Source: Halococcus salifodinae DSM 8989 (GTDB lineage: Archaea > Halobacteriota > Halobacteria > Halobacteriales > Halococcaceae). Taken from it: 42,215 bases of DNA. The notes under the pieces were generated by a model, which ran no database searches, was not told the origin of the DNA, and worked only from the letters and a program-made list of their open reading frames with translations. The position numbers were made by a program, and so were the translations under genes. Below are positions 23,678 to 35,412 of the stretch, piece by piece. Location of the stretch: positions 1-42,215 of the forward strand of contig NZ_AOME01000075.1 of NCBI RefSeq assembly GCF_000336935.1, given 5' to 3'. How positions within the stretch are numbered: the stretch's first letter is position 1; every line of letters starts with the position of its first letter.

Positions 23678-25410
23678 TGGCCGTCGTCGACGTCGATCCC
23701 GACGAGCTCCGGCGGTTTACCGGCCACGACGAGAAAAGCGACGAGGAGCTCCGTGAGGACCTGTTCGAGCTCGGCCTCGAATACGAGGGCGAGACCGAGG
23801 AGGGACTCATGCAGCTGGAGTTCGAGGCCGATCGGCTCGATCGACTCTCCGTGGAGGGGATCGCGCGCTCGCTGCGCTACCAGTACGGCGACGACAGGGG
23901 AGTGTACGTCCCTCGGACCAACGACGCCGACTGGACGATCGAGGTCGATCCCTCGACGCCCGACGAGCGGCCGTACGTCACCGGTGCGGTCGTTCGGGGC
24001 CTCGATCTCGACCAGGCGGGCCTCGACTCGCTGATCCAGCTTCAAGAGAAGCTCCACGCCACGATGGGCCGCGGGCGCGCGAAAGGGGCCATCGGCATCC
24101 ACGACCTCACCATGCTGAAGGGCCAATCCCTCGCCGAGGGCGCGGACAACTCGATCACGTATCGCGGGATCGACCCCGAAGAGGACAGCTTCGTCCCGCT
24201 CGACAGTCACGCCGAACTCACGCCCGCCGACGTCCTCACCGACCATCCGACCGGCGAGACCTACGCCGACCTGATCGCCGAGTACGAGCGCTACCCCGCG
24301 ATCTACGACGATCTCGGGCTGTTCTCGTTCCCGCCAGTCATCAACGGCCGCCGGACCGAGGTGAACTCCGAGAGCCGGGAGCTGTTCGTCGAACTCACGG
24401 GGACCGACCAGTGGACCATCGACCGGATGTGCGCGATCATCTGCTACGCGCTCGACGCCCGCGGCGCGACGGTCGAGCGCGTGAACGTCGAGTACCCCGA
24501 CCGGACGCTCGATCGGCCCGACTTCGCCCTCACCGAGAAAACCGTCTCCCACGAGCGGATCGAACGCTCCCTCGGCCTCTCGCTCGACGAGAGCGAGGTC
24601 GTGGACCTCATCGAACGCTCGGGACTCGACGCCGAGGCTTCGGACGGCGGAGACGAGGGCGGGGAAGGCGACGAGAGCCGGGTCTACGACGTGTCGATCC
24701 CGCCGTACCGCGTCGACGTGCTCCACCCGGTCGACGTGATCGACGACATCGGTCGCGCGTACGGGTTCAACAATTTGGAGCCGCAGTACCCCGACGTGAG
24801 CACCGTCGGCGGTCGTCACGAGCGTTCGCGGCGCGAGCGTGCCATCCGGGACACCCTCGTGGGGCTCGGGTTCGAGGATCTGCTCGATTTCCACCTCATC
24901 GGTGAGGCCGAGAACTTCGATCGGATGGAGCTCTCCCCGGGTGACGATGCGTTCGGCGCGGCCGAACCCACCACTATCGCGGAGCCGTACAGCCAGGAGT
25001 ACGGGATGGTCCGGACGTGGACGCTCCCCTCGCTCGTGATGGTCCTGGAGAACAACACCCACCGACGCTATCCTCAGGACCTCGCTGAGGTCGGTCTCGC
25101 CGCCCACGTCGACAGCGCGGAGAACACGAACGTCGCGGAGGAACGCCACGTCGCTGGCGTGCTCGCACGGACCGACGCCTCCTACGAGGACGCGAAGGGG
25201 AGGGTGAACGCGCTCGCGCGCGCGTTCGACGCCGAACTCGCGACGCCCGCGACCGACCATCCGTCGTTCATCGACGGTCGCGCCGCGAGCATCGTTCTCG
25301 ACGGCGAGCATGCTGGTGTCGTCGGCGAACTCCATCCTAAAATTCTGGTTGAGCACGGCCTCGAACTGCCCGTGGCGGCGTTCGAGTTCCGGGCCGACGC
25401 GCTCCGGTAA
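23677..25410 (+). CDS. pheT: Phenylalanyl-tRNA synthetase beta subunit
   Basis: A 577-residue beta subunit of the archaeal form, which lacks the EMAP and anticodon-binding domains of bacterial PheT. Recognisable parts are the N-terminal DELRRFTGHDEKSDEELREDL region, the B3/B4 editing-like domain (SVEGIARSLRYQYG; AKGAIGIHDLTMLKG) and the B5 DNA-binding-like domain. The segment PYRVDVLHPVDVIDDIGRAY ends the B5 domain and leads into a class II-like core. The ATG overlaps the pheS stop, and GGAGGTGG lies 8-10 nt upstream inside pheS as a ribosome-binding site. It converges with pyrD, leaving six bases between the genes. Confidence 0.95.
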   Translation: MAVVDVDPDELRRFTGHDEKSDEELREDLFELGLEYEGETEEGLMQLEFEADRLDRLSVEGIARSLRYQYGDDRGVYVPRTNDADWTIEVDPSTPDERPYVTGAVVRGLDLDQAGLDSLIQLQEKLHATMGRGRAKGAIGIHDLTMLKGQSLAEGADNSITYRGIDPEEDSFVPLDSHAELTPADVLTDHPTGETYADLIAEYERYPAIYDDLGLFSFPPVINGRRTEVNSESRELFVELTGTDQWTIDRMCAIICYALDARGATVERVNVEYPDRTLDRPDFALTEKTVSHERIERSLGLSLDESEVVDLIERSGLDAEASDGGDEGGEGDESRVYDVSIPPYRVDVLHPVDVIDDIGRAYGFNNLEPQYPDVSTVGGRHERSRRERAIRDTLVGLGFEDLLDFHLIGEAENFDRMELSPGDDAFGAAEPTTIAEPYSQEYGMVRTWTLPSLVMVLENNTHRRYPQDLAEVGLAAHVDSAENTNVAEERHVAGVLARTDASYEDAKGRVNALARAFDAELATPATDHPSFIDGRAASIVLDGEHAGVVGELHPKILVEHGLELPVAAFEFRADALR

Positions 25411-25416
25411 CCCTCG

Positions 25417-26469
25417 TTATTCGAGGTCGACGCCGACCGCTTCCTCGACGCTCTCGAACCCATCGCGCTCCAGCAGTTCGAGCAGTCCACGATTGATGTC
25501 GCGCGCGATCGACGGCCCCTGATAGACGAGGCCGGTGTAGAGCTGTACCAGCGACGCGCCCGCGCGGAGCTTCCGGTAGGCTCCGACCGCGCTCGACACG
25601 CCGCCGACCCCGATCACCGGCACATCGGTCCGCTCGGCGACGAACGCGACGGCTCGCGTCGCGCGTGCTTCGAGTGGCTTCCCCGAGAGGCCGCCTTTCT
25701 CGACGCGATTCGGACTCTGGAGCGACGCTGGCCGCTCGGTCGTGGTGTTCGTCGCGATCACGCCGTCGAGACCCATCTCGTCGACCACCGCGAGCGCTTC
25801 CTCGACGGCGTCGTCGGTGAGATCGGGCGAGAGTTTCACCAACAGCGGGTCCGCGCCCGCGTCTTGGAGCGTCCCGAAGATGTGTTCGAGATGATCACGG
25901 TGCTGGAGATCGCGGAGGCCCGGCGTGTTCGGGCTCGAAACGTTCACCACGAAGTACTCGCCCGCAGCACAGCGTTCGTAGGAGTACCGGTAGTCATCGG
26001 CGGCCGCTTCGAGCGGCGTCGATTTCGACTTCCCGATGTTGACGCCGAGGGGAACGTTCGCGCGTGCGCGCGTGAGGCGATCGCCGATGTGGTCGGCACC
26101 GTGGTTGTTGAACCCCATCCGGTTGACGAGCGCGCCGTCCTCGGCCAGCCGGAAGAGCCGCGGGCGTGGGTTGCCGTCCTGTGGCTCGGCGGTGACACCG
26201 CCGACCTCGACGTGACCGAAGCCGAGCCGGCCGAGCGCGCGCGGGACCTCGGCGTTCTTGTCGAAACCGGCGGCGACGCCGACCGGGTTCGGGAAGTCGA
26301 GACCGAACTCGGTGGTGGCGAGCCGATCGTCGTCGACGCCGTAGCGCGCGGCGAGCGCCCGTTCGATCGGGGTGTGTTGGGCGGCTTCGAGCAGCCTGTG
26401 CACAGCGCTGTGGGCGGATTCGGCTGGCAGGCGGAACAACAGCGGCTTCAGTGCGTCGTAGAAATGCAT
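25417..26469 (-). CDS. pyrD: Dihydroorotate dehydrogenase, class 2 (quinone-linked)
   Basis: A 350-residue FMN enzyme of pyrimidine synthesis, oxidising dihydroorotate to orotate with membrane quinone as acceptor. The N-terminal amphipathic helices (MHFYDALKPLLFRLPAESAH) mark the membrane-associated class 2. Family blocks are FPNPVGVAAGFDKNAEVPRAL, LVNRMGFNNHGAD, and NVSSPNTPGLRDLQ with the class 2 catalytic serine region. Then come KLSPDL, IATNTTTERP and GVGGVSSAVGAYRKLRAGAS. The start ATG at 26469 matches homologues. An AbrB-like gene lies 40 nt upstream on the same strand and may share its transcript. Confidence 0.95.
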   Translation of the reverse strand: MHFYDALKPLLFRLPAESAHSAVHRLLEAAQHTPIERALAARYGVDDDRLATTEFGLDFPNPVGVAAGFDKNAEVPRALGRLGFGHVEVGGVTAEPQDGNPRPRLFRLAEDGALVNRMGFNNHGADHIGDRLTRARANVPLGVNIGKSKSTPLEAAADDYRYSYERCAAGEYFVVNVSSPNTPGLRDLQHRDHLEHIFGTLQDAGADPLLVKLSPDLTDDAVEEALAVVDEMGLDGVIATNTTTERPASLQSPNRVEKGGLSGKPLEARATRAVAFVAERTDVPVIGVGGVSSAVGAYRKLRAGASLVQLYTGLVYQGPSIARDINRGLLELLERDGFESVEEAVGVDLE

Positions 26470-26509
26470 CGTGCTCTCTGAACCGGCCGAGCAGTCGTCG
26501 GCCCGTTCC

Positions 26510-26707
26510 TCAGAAGTCGTGTTCGACCTCGTCTTGGTCGGCTTTCTGGATGATGATCTTGTCCTCGCGCACCCGGACGAACACTTCGTCGCCGATCGCC
26601 ATCCCTGCCACCGCCAGTTCGTCCTCGTGGAGATTGACGTGGACGTTGTGGTACTCGCCGTTCTCGTCCTTCGCCCCGCTGGGACTGAGCTTCTTTTTCC
26701 GTACCAT
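26510..26707 (-). CDS. Small AbrB/SpoVT-like domain protein
   Basis: A 65-residue protein that starts with a basic cluster (MVRKKKLSPSGAK). A swapped-hairpin AbrB-type pattern follows: HNVHVNLHEDELAVAGMAIG, then DEVFVRVREDKIIIQKA. This matches the 'V.lp.e.l...gl..Gdev.v....g.iii..' signature of SpoVT/AbrB DNA-binding domains, which dimerise. It could be a transcription factor or an antitoxin-like protein, but no toxin gene is adjacent. It is immediately upstream of pyrD on the same strand. On its strand GTTAAGTGTA, about 40-50 nt before the ATG, may be the promoter. Confidence 0.7.
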   Translation of the reverse strand: MVRKKKLSPSGAKDENGEYHNVHVNLHEDELAVAGMAIGDEVFVRVREDKIIIQKADQDEVEHDF

Positions 26708-26934
26708 CCCGGTGTCTTATCCCGCTGTTCGATACAGGATACACTTAACCTTACGGTCCGACGACCACCGGTCACCCGTACAGAGGGGTGTCGGGATCGT
26801 GACGGTATAAGCTGCCGGGCAGATCCATGACGAACGCCGTGGACGCTTTCGTTGTTATCCGACCGCTTGTCCGAATCACGGAACGATTCGCTCGGACGAC
26901 AGCCACTCCAACCGAAATCGACCCCCGTCGCAGG

Positions 26935-26970
26935 GATATATTTATAGTGTGCCATGTGCTGGTTCAGCAC
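26935..26970 (+). promoter_or_regulatory. MC1 promoter with hairpin at the likely start site
   Basis: ATATATTTATA (about 26937-26947) is a strong TATA box, roughly 40 nt before the ATG. Just downstream, GTGCTG (26956-26961) and CAGCAC (26965-26970) form a perfect 6-bp stem with a 3-nt loop. It covers the expected transcription start and could be an operator or 5' UTR hairpin. Confidence 0.5.
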
Positions 26971-26985
26971 GGAGTGGCAAAAACC

Positions 26986-27300
26986 ATGGCACGAGATACG
27001 GACGACAAGCGAAACTTCGCGCTCCGTGGGGACGGCGACGACGAAACCAGCGTTTTCTCGGGGCGGACACCACGCCAGGCGGCACTCAAGGCTGCCCGGC
27101 GGCTCGACGCCGCCGATGGGGAGGAAAACGCGAGCCGCGAAGAGCTCCGGCTCCGAGAGAAGGGGACCCACAAAGTCCATATCTACGAGGGCTGGGCGTG
27201 GAACGAGGACGCACCGGCGGACAAACCCGACTGGATGCCGAACACCATCACCGAGGCCAACGTCTCGAAGCAGGGGATCGAACACCTCGAAGCACTCTGA
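26986..27300 (+). CDS. Chromosomal protein MC1
   Basis: A 104-residue non-histone chromosomal protein of the archaeal MC1 family, which binds and sharply bends DNA as a monomer. The match to Methanosarcina MC1 runs along nearly the whole length: RNFALRGDGDDETSVFSG, then TPRQAALKAARRLDAADG, ELRLREKGTHKVHIYEGWAW and KPDWMPNTITEANVSKQGIE. The halophilic version is more acidic, with an expanded N-terminus. The ATG at 26986 follows a strong TATA box. It lies upstream of the rRNA operon on the same strand, but several strong rRNA promoters separate them. Confidence 0.92.
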   Translation: MARDTDDKRNFALRGDGDDETSVFSGRTPRQAALKAARRLDAADGEENASREELRLREKGTHKVHIYEGWAWNEDAPADKPDWMPNTITEANVSKQGIEHLEAL

Positions 27301-27532
27301 GGACGTCGACCGACGAAATCCGTACTGGTTTCAGCCCGCAGTTCGAGGTGCGAGTGCGCGGCCAGACACCCGACTCGACCGGACGCGCACGCGTGGGATG
27401 AGGAGTCGGCCTCCAGCCGCGCGACACCGTTCTTCGATCTTCCAGACGACACGCGAGCCTCCAGCTCGCTTCGACTACCGACTATCGGACGATTTCACCC
27501 AACTCCCGGTAGTTGCGTTTCGGTACCGGAAA

Positions 27533-27860
27533 CATAATCCGGCAATTTGCCGATGAACTCTCACCGAGAACTGGTCGCAGGAACCGAGTCACCAGAGCAC
27601 AAAGCGGCCTTGAGTCGACGGGTTTATCCGTTCGTCGCGATTCGAATGGAATGCGAACGGCCGGTCGGAGTCGACCGCCGGCACGAAAAACGATCCGATG
27701 CCCTTAAGTGGTACAGGGCACTCGGATGGAATGCAGAAAGCGAACGACATGGGAGGCCGTTCAACTCGGTCTCCGCTGCGGGCTTTCGGGGCGAGTTGGA
27801 TTCGCTCCGGACGCCGTTCGAAGGGTTTATACCCCCGAACGGTGTACGATGAAGTCCGAA
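27533..27860 (+). promoter_or_regulatory. Tandem rRNA operon promoters (three clear, one possible)
   Basis: Within the 728-nt gene-free stretch 27301-28028 there are repeated units: an AT-rich box, 14-15 nt, then a conserved start-site motif. Boxes are at 27623-27627 (TTTAT), 27703-27708 (CTTAAG) and 27826-27830 (TTTAT). The following motifs are TCGAATGGAATGCGAA, TCGGATGGAATGCAGAA and TACGATGAAGTCCGAA. A weaker copy begins at 27533 (CATAAT, then CGATGAAC). This matches the tandem rRNA promoters described in Halobacterium. Confidence 0.75.
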
Positions 27861-27914
27861 GGAAATGAGGATTCCGCCCCTGCGGTCCGCCGTCAAGACG
27901 GGATCTGATGTCAG

Positions 27915-27939
27915 CCCTGATAGTTCGGTGACACCCGGT
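27915..27939 (+). other. 16S rRNA processing stem, 5' half (bulge-helix-bulge)
   Basis: This pairs with 29569-29591. CCCTGATAGTTC pairs with GAACTATCAGGG; GGTG (27927-27930) pairs with CACC (29574-29577); ACA (27931-27933) is a 3-nt bulge; CCCGG pairs with CCGGG. On the other side GAC (29578-29580) is the opposing 3-nt bulge. Two 3-nt bulges around a 4-bp helix form the canonical EndA substrate. Confidence 0.85.
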
Positions 27940-28028
27940 TCGGTCCGCGGTGTCGCCGAGTGCGAACCCGATAGGTGAACACATACCTTGTGTTCCCGCC
28001 TAAACCCCCCGAGCCTTGTGCTCGGGAC

Positions 28029-29502
<1,474 letters not shown>

Positions 29503-29568
29503 ACAGAACGGGATCGGGCCGACGGCCCGACCCACTCGCGGTTCGTACTCGGCGACTCGTGGTGCCGA

Positions 29569-29591
29569 CCGGGCACCGACGAACTATCAGG
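29569..29591 (+). other. 16S rRNA processing stem, 3' half
   Basis: This is the complementary strand of the 16S bulge-helix-bulge stem (see 27915-27939). Order: CCGGG, CACC, bulge GAC, GAACTATCAGGG. Cleavage by EndA at both bulges would release pre-16S and allow ligation into a circle. Confidence 0.85.
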
Positions 29592-29631
29592 GTTGACGTC
29601 TGTCCGCGACCAGCCTTCCTTCGTGGAAGGC

Positions 29632-29703
29632 GGGCCCATAGCTCAGTGGGAGAGTGCCTCCTTTGCAAGGAGGATGCCCTGGGTTCGAATCCCAGTGGGT
29701 CCA
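29632..29703 (+). tRNA. tRNA-Ala (anticodon TGC)
   Basis: This 72-nt tRNA lies in the 16S-23S spacer. The acceptor stem GGGCCCA pairs with TGGGTCC and the discriminator is A. The anticodon stem CCTCC/GGAGG encloses loop TTTGCAA, giving anticodon TGC. The T arm is CTGGGTTCGAATCCCAG. CCA is not encoded. This is the standard spacer tRNA of haloarchaeal rRNA operons. Confidence 0.97.
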
Positions 29704-29728
29704 TGCGTCGACTCGATCCGAACCGAGT

Positions 29729-29760
29729 CCCTTAAGTGGGTCTCGGTGGTATGATCGAGT
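29729..29760 (+). promoter_or_regulatory. Internal promoter in the 16S-23S spacer
   Basis: TCCCTTAAGTGGGTCTC after the tRNA closely matches the second upstream rRNA promoter (GCCCTTAAGTGGTAC). It is followed at the same distance by GGTATGATCGAGTC, like the start-site motif. A spacer promoter is known from Halobacterium rRNA operons. Confidence 0.55.
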
Positions 29761-29854
29761 CCGACCGAACCGATGCACCACCCCGTGTGAGCGCGGGTGG
29801 GAAGGGTCAATACACGCACCACTCCACACCTGGGCGTGTAGATGAGACCGTGTG

Positions 29855-29885
29855 TACGTGCGATCCAGGCGTCCACTGGACCCGT
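29855..29885 (+). other. 23S rRNA processing stem, 5' half (bulge-helix-bulge)
   Basis: This pairs with 32877-32907. TACGTGCGATCCAG pairs with CTGGATCGCACGTA; GCGT (29869-29872) pairs with GCGC (32887-32890, one G-U pair); CCA (29873-29875) is a 3-nt bulge; CTGGACCCGT pairs with ACGGGTCCAG. The opposing bulge is TAT (32891-32893). Confidence 0.88.
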
Positions 29886-29915
29886 TCAGCGGGTTCATGG
29901 ATTCTGTAGACGACC

Positions 29916-32845
<2,930 letters not shown>

Positions 32846-32876
32846 CAGTCATAACGCATTGAATCCGTCCTGCTGG

Positions 32877-32907
32877 ACGGGTCCAGGCGCTATCTGGATC
32901 GCACGTA
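32877..32907 (+). other. 23S rRNA processing stem, 3' half
   Basis: This is the complementary half of the 23S bulge-helix-bulge stem (see 29855-29885). Order: ACGGGTCCAG, GCGC, bulge TAT, CTGGATCGCACGTA. Confidence 0.88.
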
Positions 32908-32970
32908 TCATAGCCATACGCTGGCCTCACCGATCGCCGGCTGCACGCGGTTCGATTCCGCGGATCGGCA

Positions 32971-33201
32971 TTGAGGCGGCCATAGCGGCGGGGCAAACTC
33001 CCGTACCCATCCCGAACACGGCAGATAAGCCCGCCAGCGTTCCAGCGAGTACTGGAGTGCGCGAGCCTCTGGGAAAACTGCCTCGCAAGAGGGGCCAAGT
33101 ACGAGCCCAGGAACGCAATCGGTAGTACACGCTGGGTCCGTCCCGGTGGAACCCGAGACCGTTCCGTTACAACGGCTCGCAACTAGTGGTTCGCCGCCTT
33201 T
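32971..33201 (+). rRNA. rrf: 5S ribosomal RNA with a ~108-nt internal insertion (231 nt)
   Basis: The 5' part is a normal haloarchaeal 5S: TTGAGGCGGCCATAGCGG, then CCCGTACCCATCCCGAACAC and GCGCGAGCCTCTGGGAAAAC. The normal ending does not follow directly. It appears about 108 nt later as TGGTTCGCCGCCTTT (33187-33201). There GGTTCGC pairs with GCGAGCC (helix IV), and GCCGCCT pairs with AGGCGGC at the 5' end (helix I). Total length from 32971 to 33201 is 231 nt, equal to the Halococcus morrhuae 5S as I recall it (108-nt insertion). Without the insertion the RNA would be 123 nt. Confidence 0.85.
33079..33186 (+). other. 5S rRNA insertion sequence
   Basis: These extra bases lie between GGGAAAAC and TGGTTCGC; exact borders are ambiguous by two bases (TG). 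The insertion folds locally: CCTC-GCAA-GAGG (33081-33092) is a stem with a GNRA tetraloop; CCCAG pairs with CTGGG; CGAGC pairs with GCTCG; and CCGT-TACA-ACGG is a small hairpin. By analogy with Halococcus morrhuae it is probably kept in the mature RNA. Confidence 0.75.
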
Positions 33202-33213
33202 CCATTCATACCT

Positions 33214-33282
33214 GAGGCACCGTTTCGGTGCCTCGATTCATCACTCTCATAGAGTGGCAACGCTCGGTAGCAATCGCTACCG
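33214..33282 (+). terminator. Three consecutive hairpins after 5S
   Basis: Perfect stems: GAGGCACCG (33214-33222) with CGGTGCCTC (33226-33234); CACTCT (33242-33247) with AGAGTG (33251-33256); CGGTAGC (33265-33271) with GCTACCG (33276-33282). They fill the 5S to tRNA-Cys spacer and are likely processing or partial termination signals. Confidence 0.5.
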
Positions 33283-33313
33283 TTATCCCTTCGAGTTCAG
33301 TAGTAGCAACTGC

Positions 33314-33389
33314 GCCAAGGTGGCAGAGTCCGGCCTAACGCAGCGGCCTGCAGAGCCGCCCATCGCCGGTTCAAATCCGGCCCTTGGCT
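33314..33389 (+). tRNA. tRNA-Cys (anticodon GCA)
   Basis: A 76-nt tRNA at the distal end of the rRNA operon. The acceptor GCCAAGG pairs with CCTTGGC, and the discriminator is T, as expected for Cys. The anticodon stem GCGGC/GCCGC encloses loop CTGCAGA, giving anticodon GCA. The T arm is GCCGGTTCAAATCCGGC. No intron. Confidence 0.97.
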
Positions 33390-33944
33390 TCTCATCCCGT
33401 CCGTTCGTGACGTCGAGCAACGGATGGGTCCGCTCTCGACTGCGCCAGCTTTGTAGCAGCTACCACCTTCCTCGTCGTCGTTCTACTTCGGTATCGGCAA
33501 ACACGAAACTTCTACGTCGGCCCTTTCGGCTCATAACTCGTCTCCCAGATCGAGCGATAGCTACACCAGTCGTCGATGATCGATCGGCTCCTCTTCTTGT
33601 CCTTTGTGGTAGGTTTTCTCTGCTTTGATGGAATATGTGCTCAGAATTCAGGGACAGTTGGCTTCTCCGCTCTGATCTCACTCTCTTTGAAACCGTGTGT
33701 GGTGCTGTTGGGTATCCTTGTCCGCTGTTGATGTCGTATATCTGCGCGTATTTTTCTGATGCGAGCCACGATTTCTGTACGTTCTGGGATGGCATGGTCT
33801 CCACCTGCTCTCGACCAGAGGCGGTGGTCCGTAACGATGTATATCCATCTCTGCTCGCGCTCGGTCTCCACTCGTTCACCCGGTTTCGGGTCGTACAATC
33901 AGATACGAGCGTAGCTTTATCACGCGCGCCGTACTGGCTGGCGT
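33390..33944. other. 555-nt lower-GC gap between rRNA operon and cofH
   Basis: Visibly less GC-rich than the genes around it, with no recognisable domain. Apart from one weak reading frame (33641-33898, minus) and the cofH promoter (TTTAT at 33916-33920, 25-29 nt before the ATG) I see nothing firm. It may be decayed foreign DNA. Confidence 0.5.
33641..33898 (-). CDS. Possible small hypothetical protein (TTG start)
   Basis: An 85-residue frame with a TTG start and no ATG. The first half looks protein-like (YDPKPGERVETEREQRWIYI, then VTDHRLWSRAGGDHAIPERT); the second half is basic and less convincing. The opening resembles small haloarchaeal proteins that begin with a '.PGd.V.TE...rW.YvVtD' pattern, but this is from memory only. 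Not a recognised family. It could be a remnant of a longer gene. Confidence 0.3.
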   Translation of the reverse strand: MYDPKPGERVETEREQRWIYIVTDHRLWSRAGGDHAIPERTEIVARIRKIRADIRHQQRTRIPNSTTHGFKESEIRAEKPTVPEF

Positions 33945-35306
33945 ATGCTCGAACCCGCAGACGGTGCAGCGTCGGGAGATCCCGACACGATCGAGTTCGA
34001 TCACATGCCTGAGACCGACCAGGCGTTCGAGAACGCCCTCGCGAAGGCACGTGACGGCGAGCGCCTCTCCGTCGAGGACGGTGTGGCGCTCATCACGACG
34101 GGCTCCAATGTCGCGGGCATCGACCACGGCCGGAAGGAGCGAGTGCTGGAGGCTGCCGATCGCCGTCGTGCCGAGGTCGTCGGCGAGGAGGTCACGTTCG
34201 TGGCGAACCTGAACAACAACGTCACCACCGCGTGTAACACCGGTTGTCTGTTCTGTAACTTCAAGGACACCGCCGCGAACTTCGAATCCGACTCGGCGGT
34301 CGATCACGCCGGCTTCACGAAGACTCTCGACGAGTCGCGCGAGACCGTCCGTGACGCGGTCGAACGGGGCGTCTCCGAGGTGACGTCTGTCTCGGGGCTC
34401 CATCCGGGGCTCGCGCTCGACGACGAGCATCACGAGATCCTCGGGTCGTTCGACAGCCCGGCGAGCGACGTGAACTACAAACCACCCGAGCAGTACGAAA
34501 CCCCGCCCGGAACCTACGTCGAGCAGATGCGGGCGATGTCGGTCGGAGACGTCCACCTCCACTCGATGACGCCCGAAGAGGCGTACCACGCGATTCGCGG
34601 CACGGATCGGCGCTACGAGGAAGTGTATCGTCGTCTCGCAGACGCCGGCCTCGACTCCGCACCCGGAACGGCCGCCGAGATCCTCGTCGACGAGGTGCGC
34701 GACGTCATCTGCCCCGGCAAGATCGACTCCGGAGAGTGGGTCGCAGCGATGGAGGGAGCGATCGCGGCGGGATTGCCCGTCACGGCGACCATGATGTACG
34801 GTCACGTCGAGAACGAGCGCCACCGCGTCATGCATCTCGATCGGATTCGTCGGCTCCAGGACCGCACCGGCGCGATCACCGAGTTCGTTCCCCTCTCGTT
34901 CATCCACCAGCAGACGCCGCTGTACGAGCGCGGGATCGTCTCGGGCGGCGCGAGCGACGCCGAGGACGAACTCCTGATCGCCGTTTCTCGACTGTTTCTC
35001 GACAACGTCGATCATATCCAATCGAGCTGGGTGAAGTTCGGCGACGAGAAGGGACTGAAACTCCTGAACTGCGGTGCGGACGACTTCATGGGAACGATCC
35101 TCTCCGAGGAGATCACGAAGCGCGCCGGCGGGAGCTACGGCGAGTTCCGATCGCTCGCCGATTACGTCGACATGATCTCTGCCATCGGCCGGACTCCGGT
35201 CGAGCGCTCGATGGACTACGAGGACCGCCGCCGGATCGATCTCGACGCCGATCCGATCGGCCCGGTTCTGGGACCACGTGCCGACGGAACGCCGCTGCTT
35301 TCCTGA
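33945..35306 (+). CDS. cofH: F0 synthase subunit CofH (radical SAM, coenzyme F420 synthesis)
   Basis: A 453-residue radical SAM enzyme. The SAM cluster motif is ACNTGCLFCNF (Cys97, Cys101, Cys104). CofH/MqnC-family blocks follow: DVHLHSMTPEEAYHAIRG, GLDSAPGTAAEILVDEVRDV, ICPGKIDSGEW, ATMMYGHVENERHRVMHL and TEFVPLSFIHQ. CofH joins tyrosine to the ribityl-diaminouracil; CofG then closes the deazaflavin ring of F0, the chromophore of F420. cofG is not in the window. A TTTAT box 25-29 nt before the ATG supports the start. The first 30 residues are an acidic extension typical of halophiles. Confidence 0.9.
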   Translation: MLEPADGAASGDPDTIEFDHMPETDQAFENALAKARDGERLSVEDGVALITTGSNVAGIDHGRKERVLEAADRRRAEVVGEEVTFVANLNNNVTTACNTGCLFCNFKDTAANFESDSAVDHAGFTKTLDESRETVRDAVERGVSEVTSVSGLHPGLALDDEHHEILGSFDSPASDVNYKPPEQYETPPGTYVEQMRAMSVGDVHLHSMTPEEAYHAIRGTDRRYEEVYRRLADAGLDSAPGTAAEILVDEVRDVICPGKIDSGEWVAAMEGAIAAGLPVTATMMYGHVENERHRVMHLDRIRRLQDRTGAITEFVPLSFIHQQTPLYERGIVSGGASDAEDELLIAVSRLFLDNVDHIQSSWVKFGDEKGLKLLNCGADDFMGTILSEEITKRAGGSYGEFRSLADYVDMISAIGRTPVERSMDYEDRRRIDLDADPIGPVLGPRADGTPLLS

Positions 35307-35412
35307 CCACCGTTCGCTCCCTCGCATCCACGACGTCGGGGCGCTTCGCCGTGCTCGCTGCGCCACCACGATTCATGTGCGTCCGGAGCCATTCCTTCCG
35401 TGGTGCATTCGG

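Noticed and set aside
32971..33088. A shorter 5S ending at CTGCCTCGCAA
   Set aside because: GAGGCGG could pair with CTGCCTC there, but helix IV would then have no partner. The true helix IV and helix I strands occur together at 33188-33199, giving a consistent 231-nt RNA.
33876..35369. A 497-codon minus-strand frame
   Set aside because: It is antisense to cofH, which has its radical SAM motif in the plus frame.
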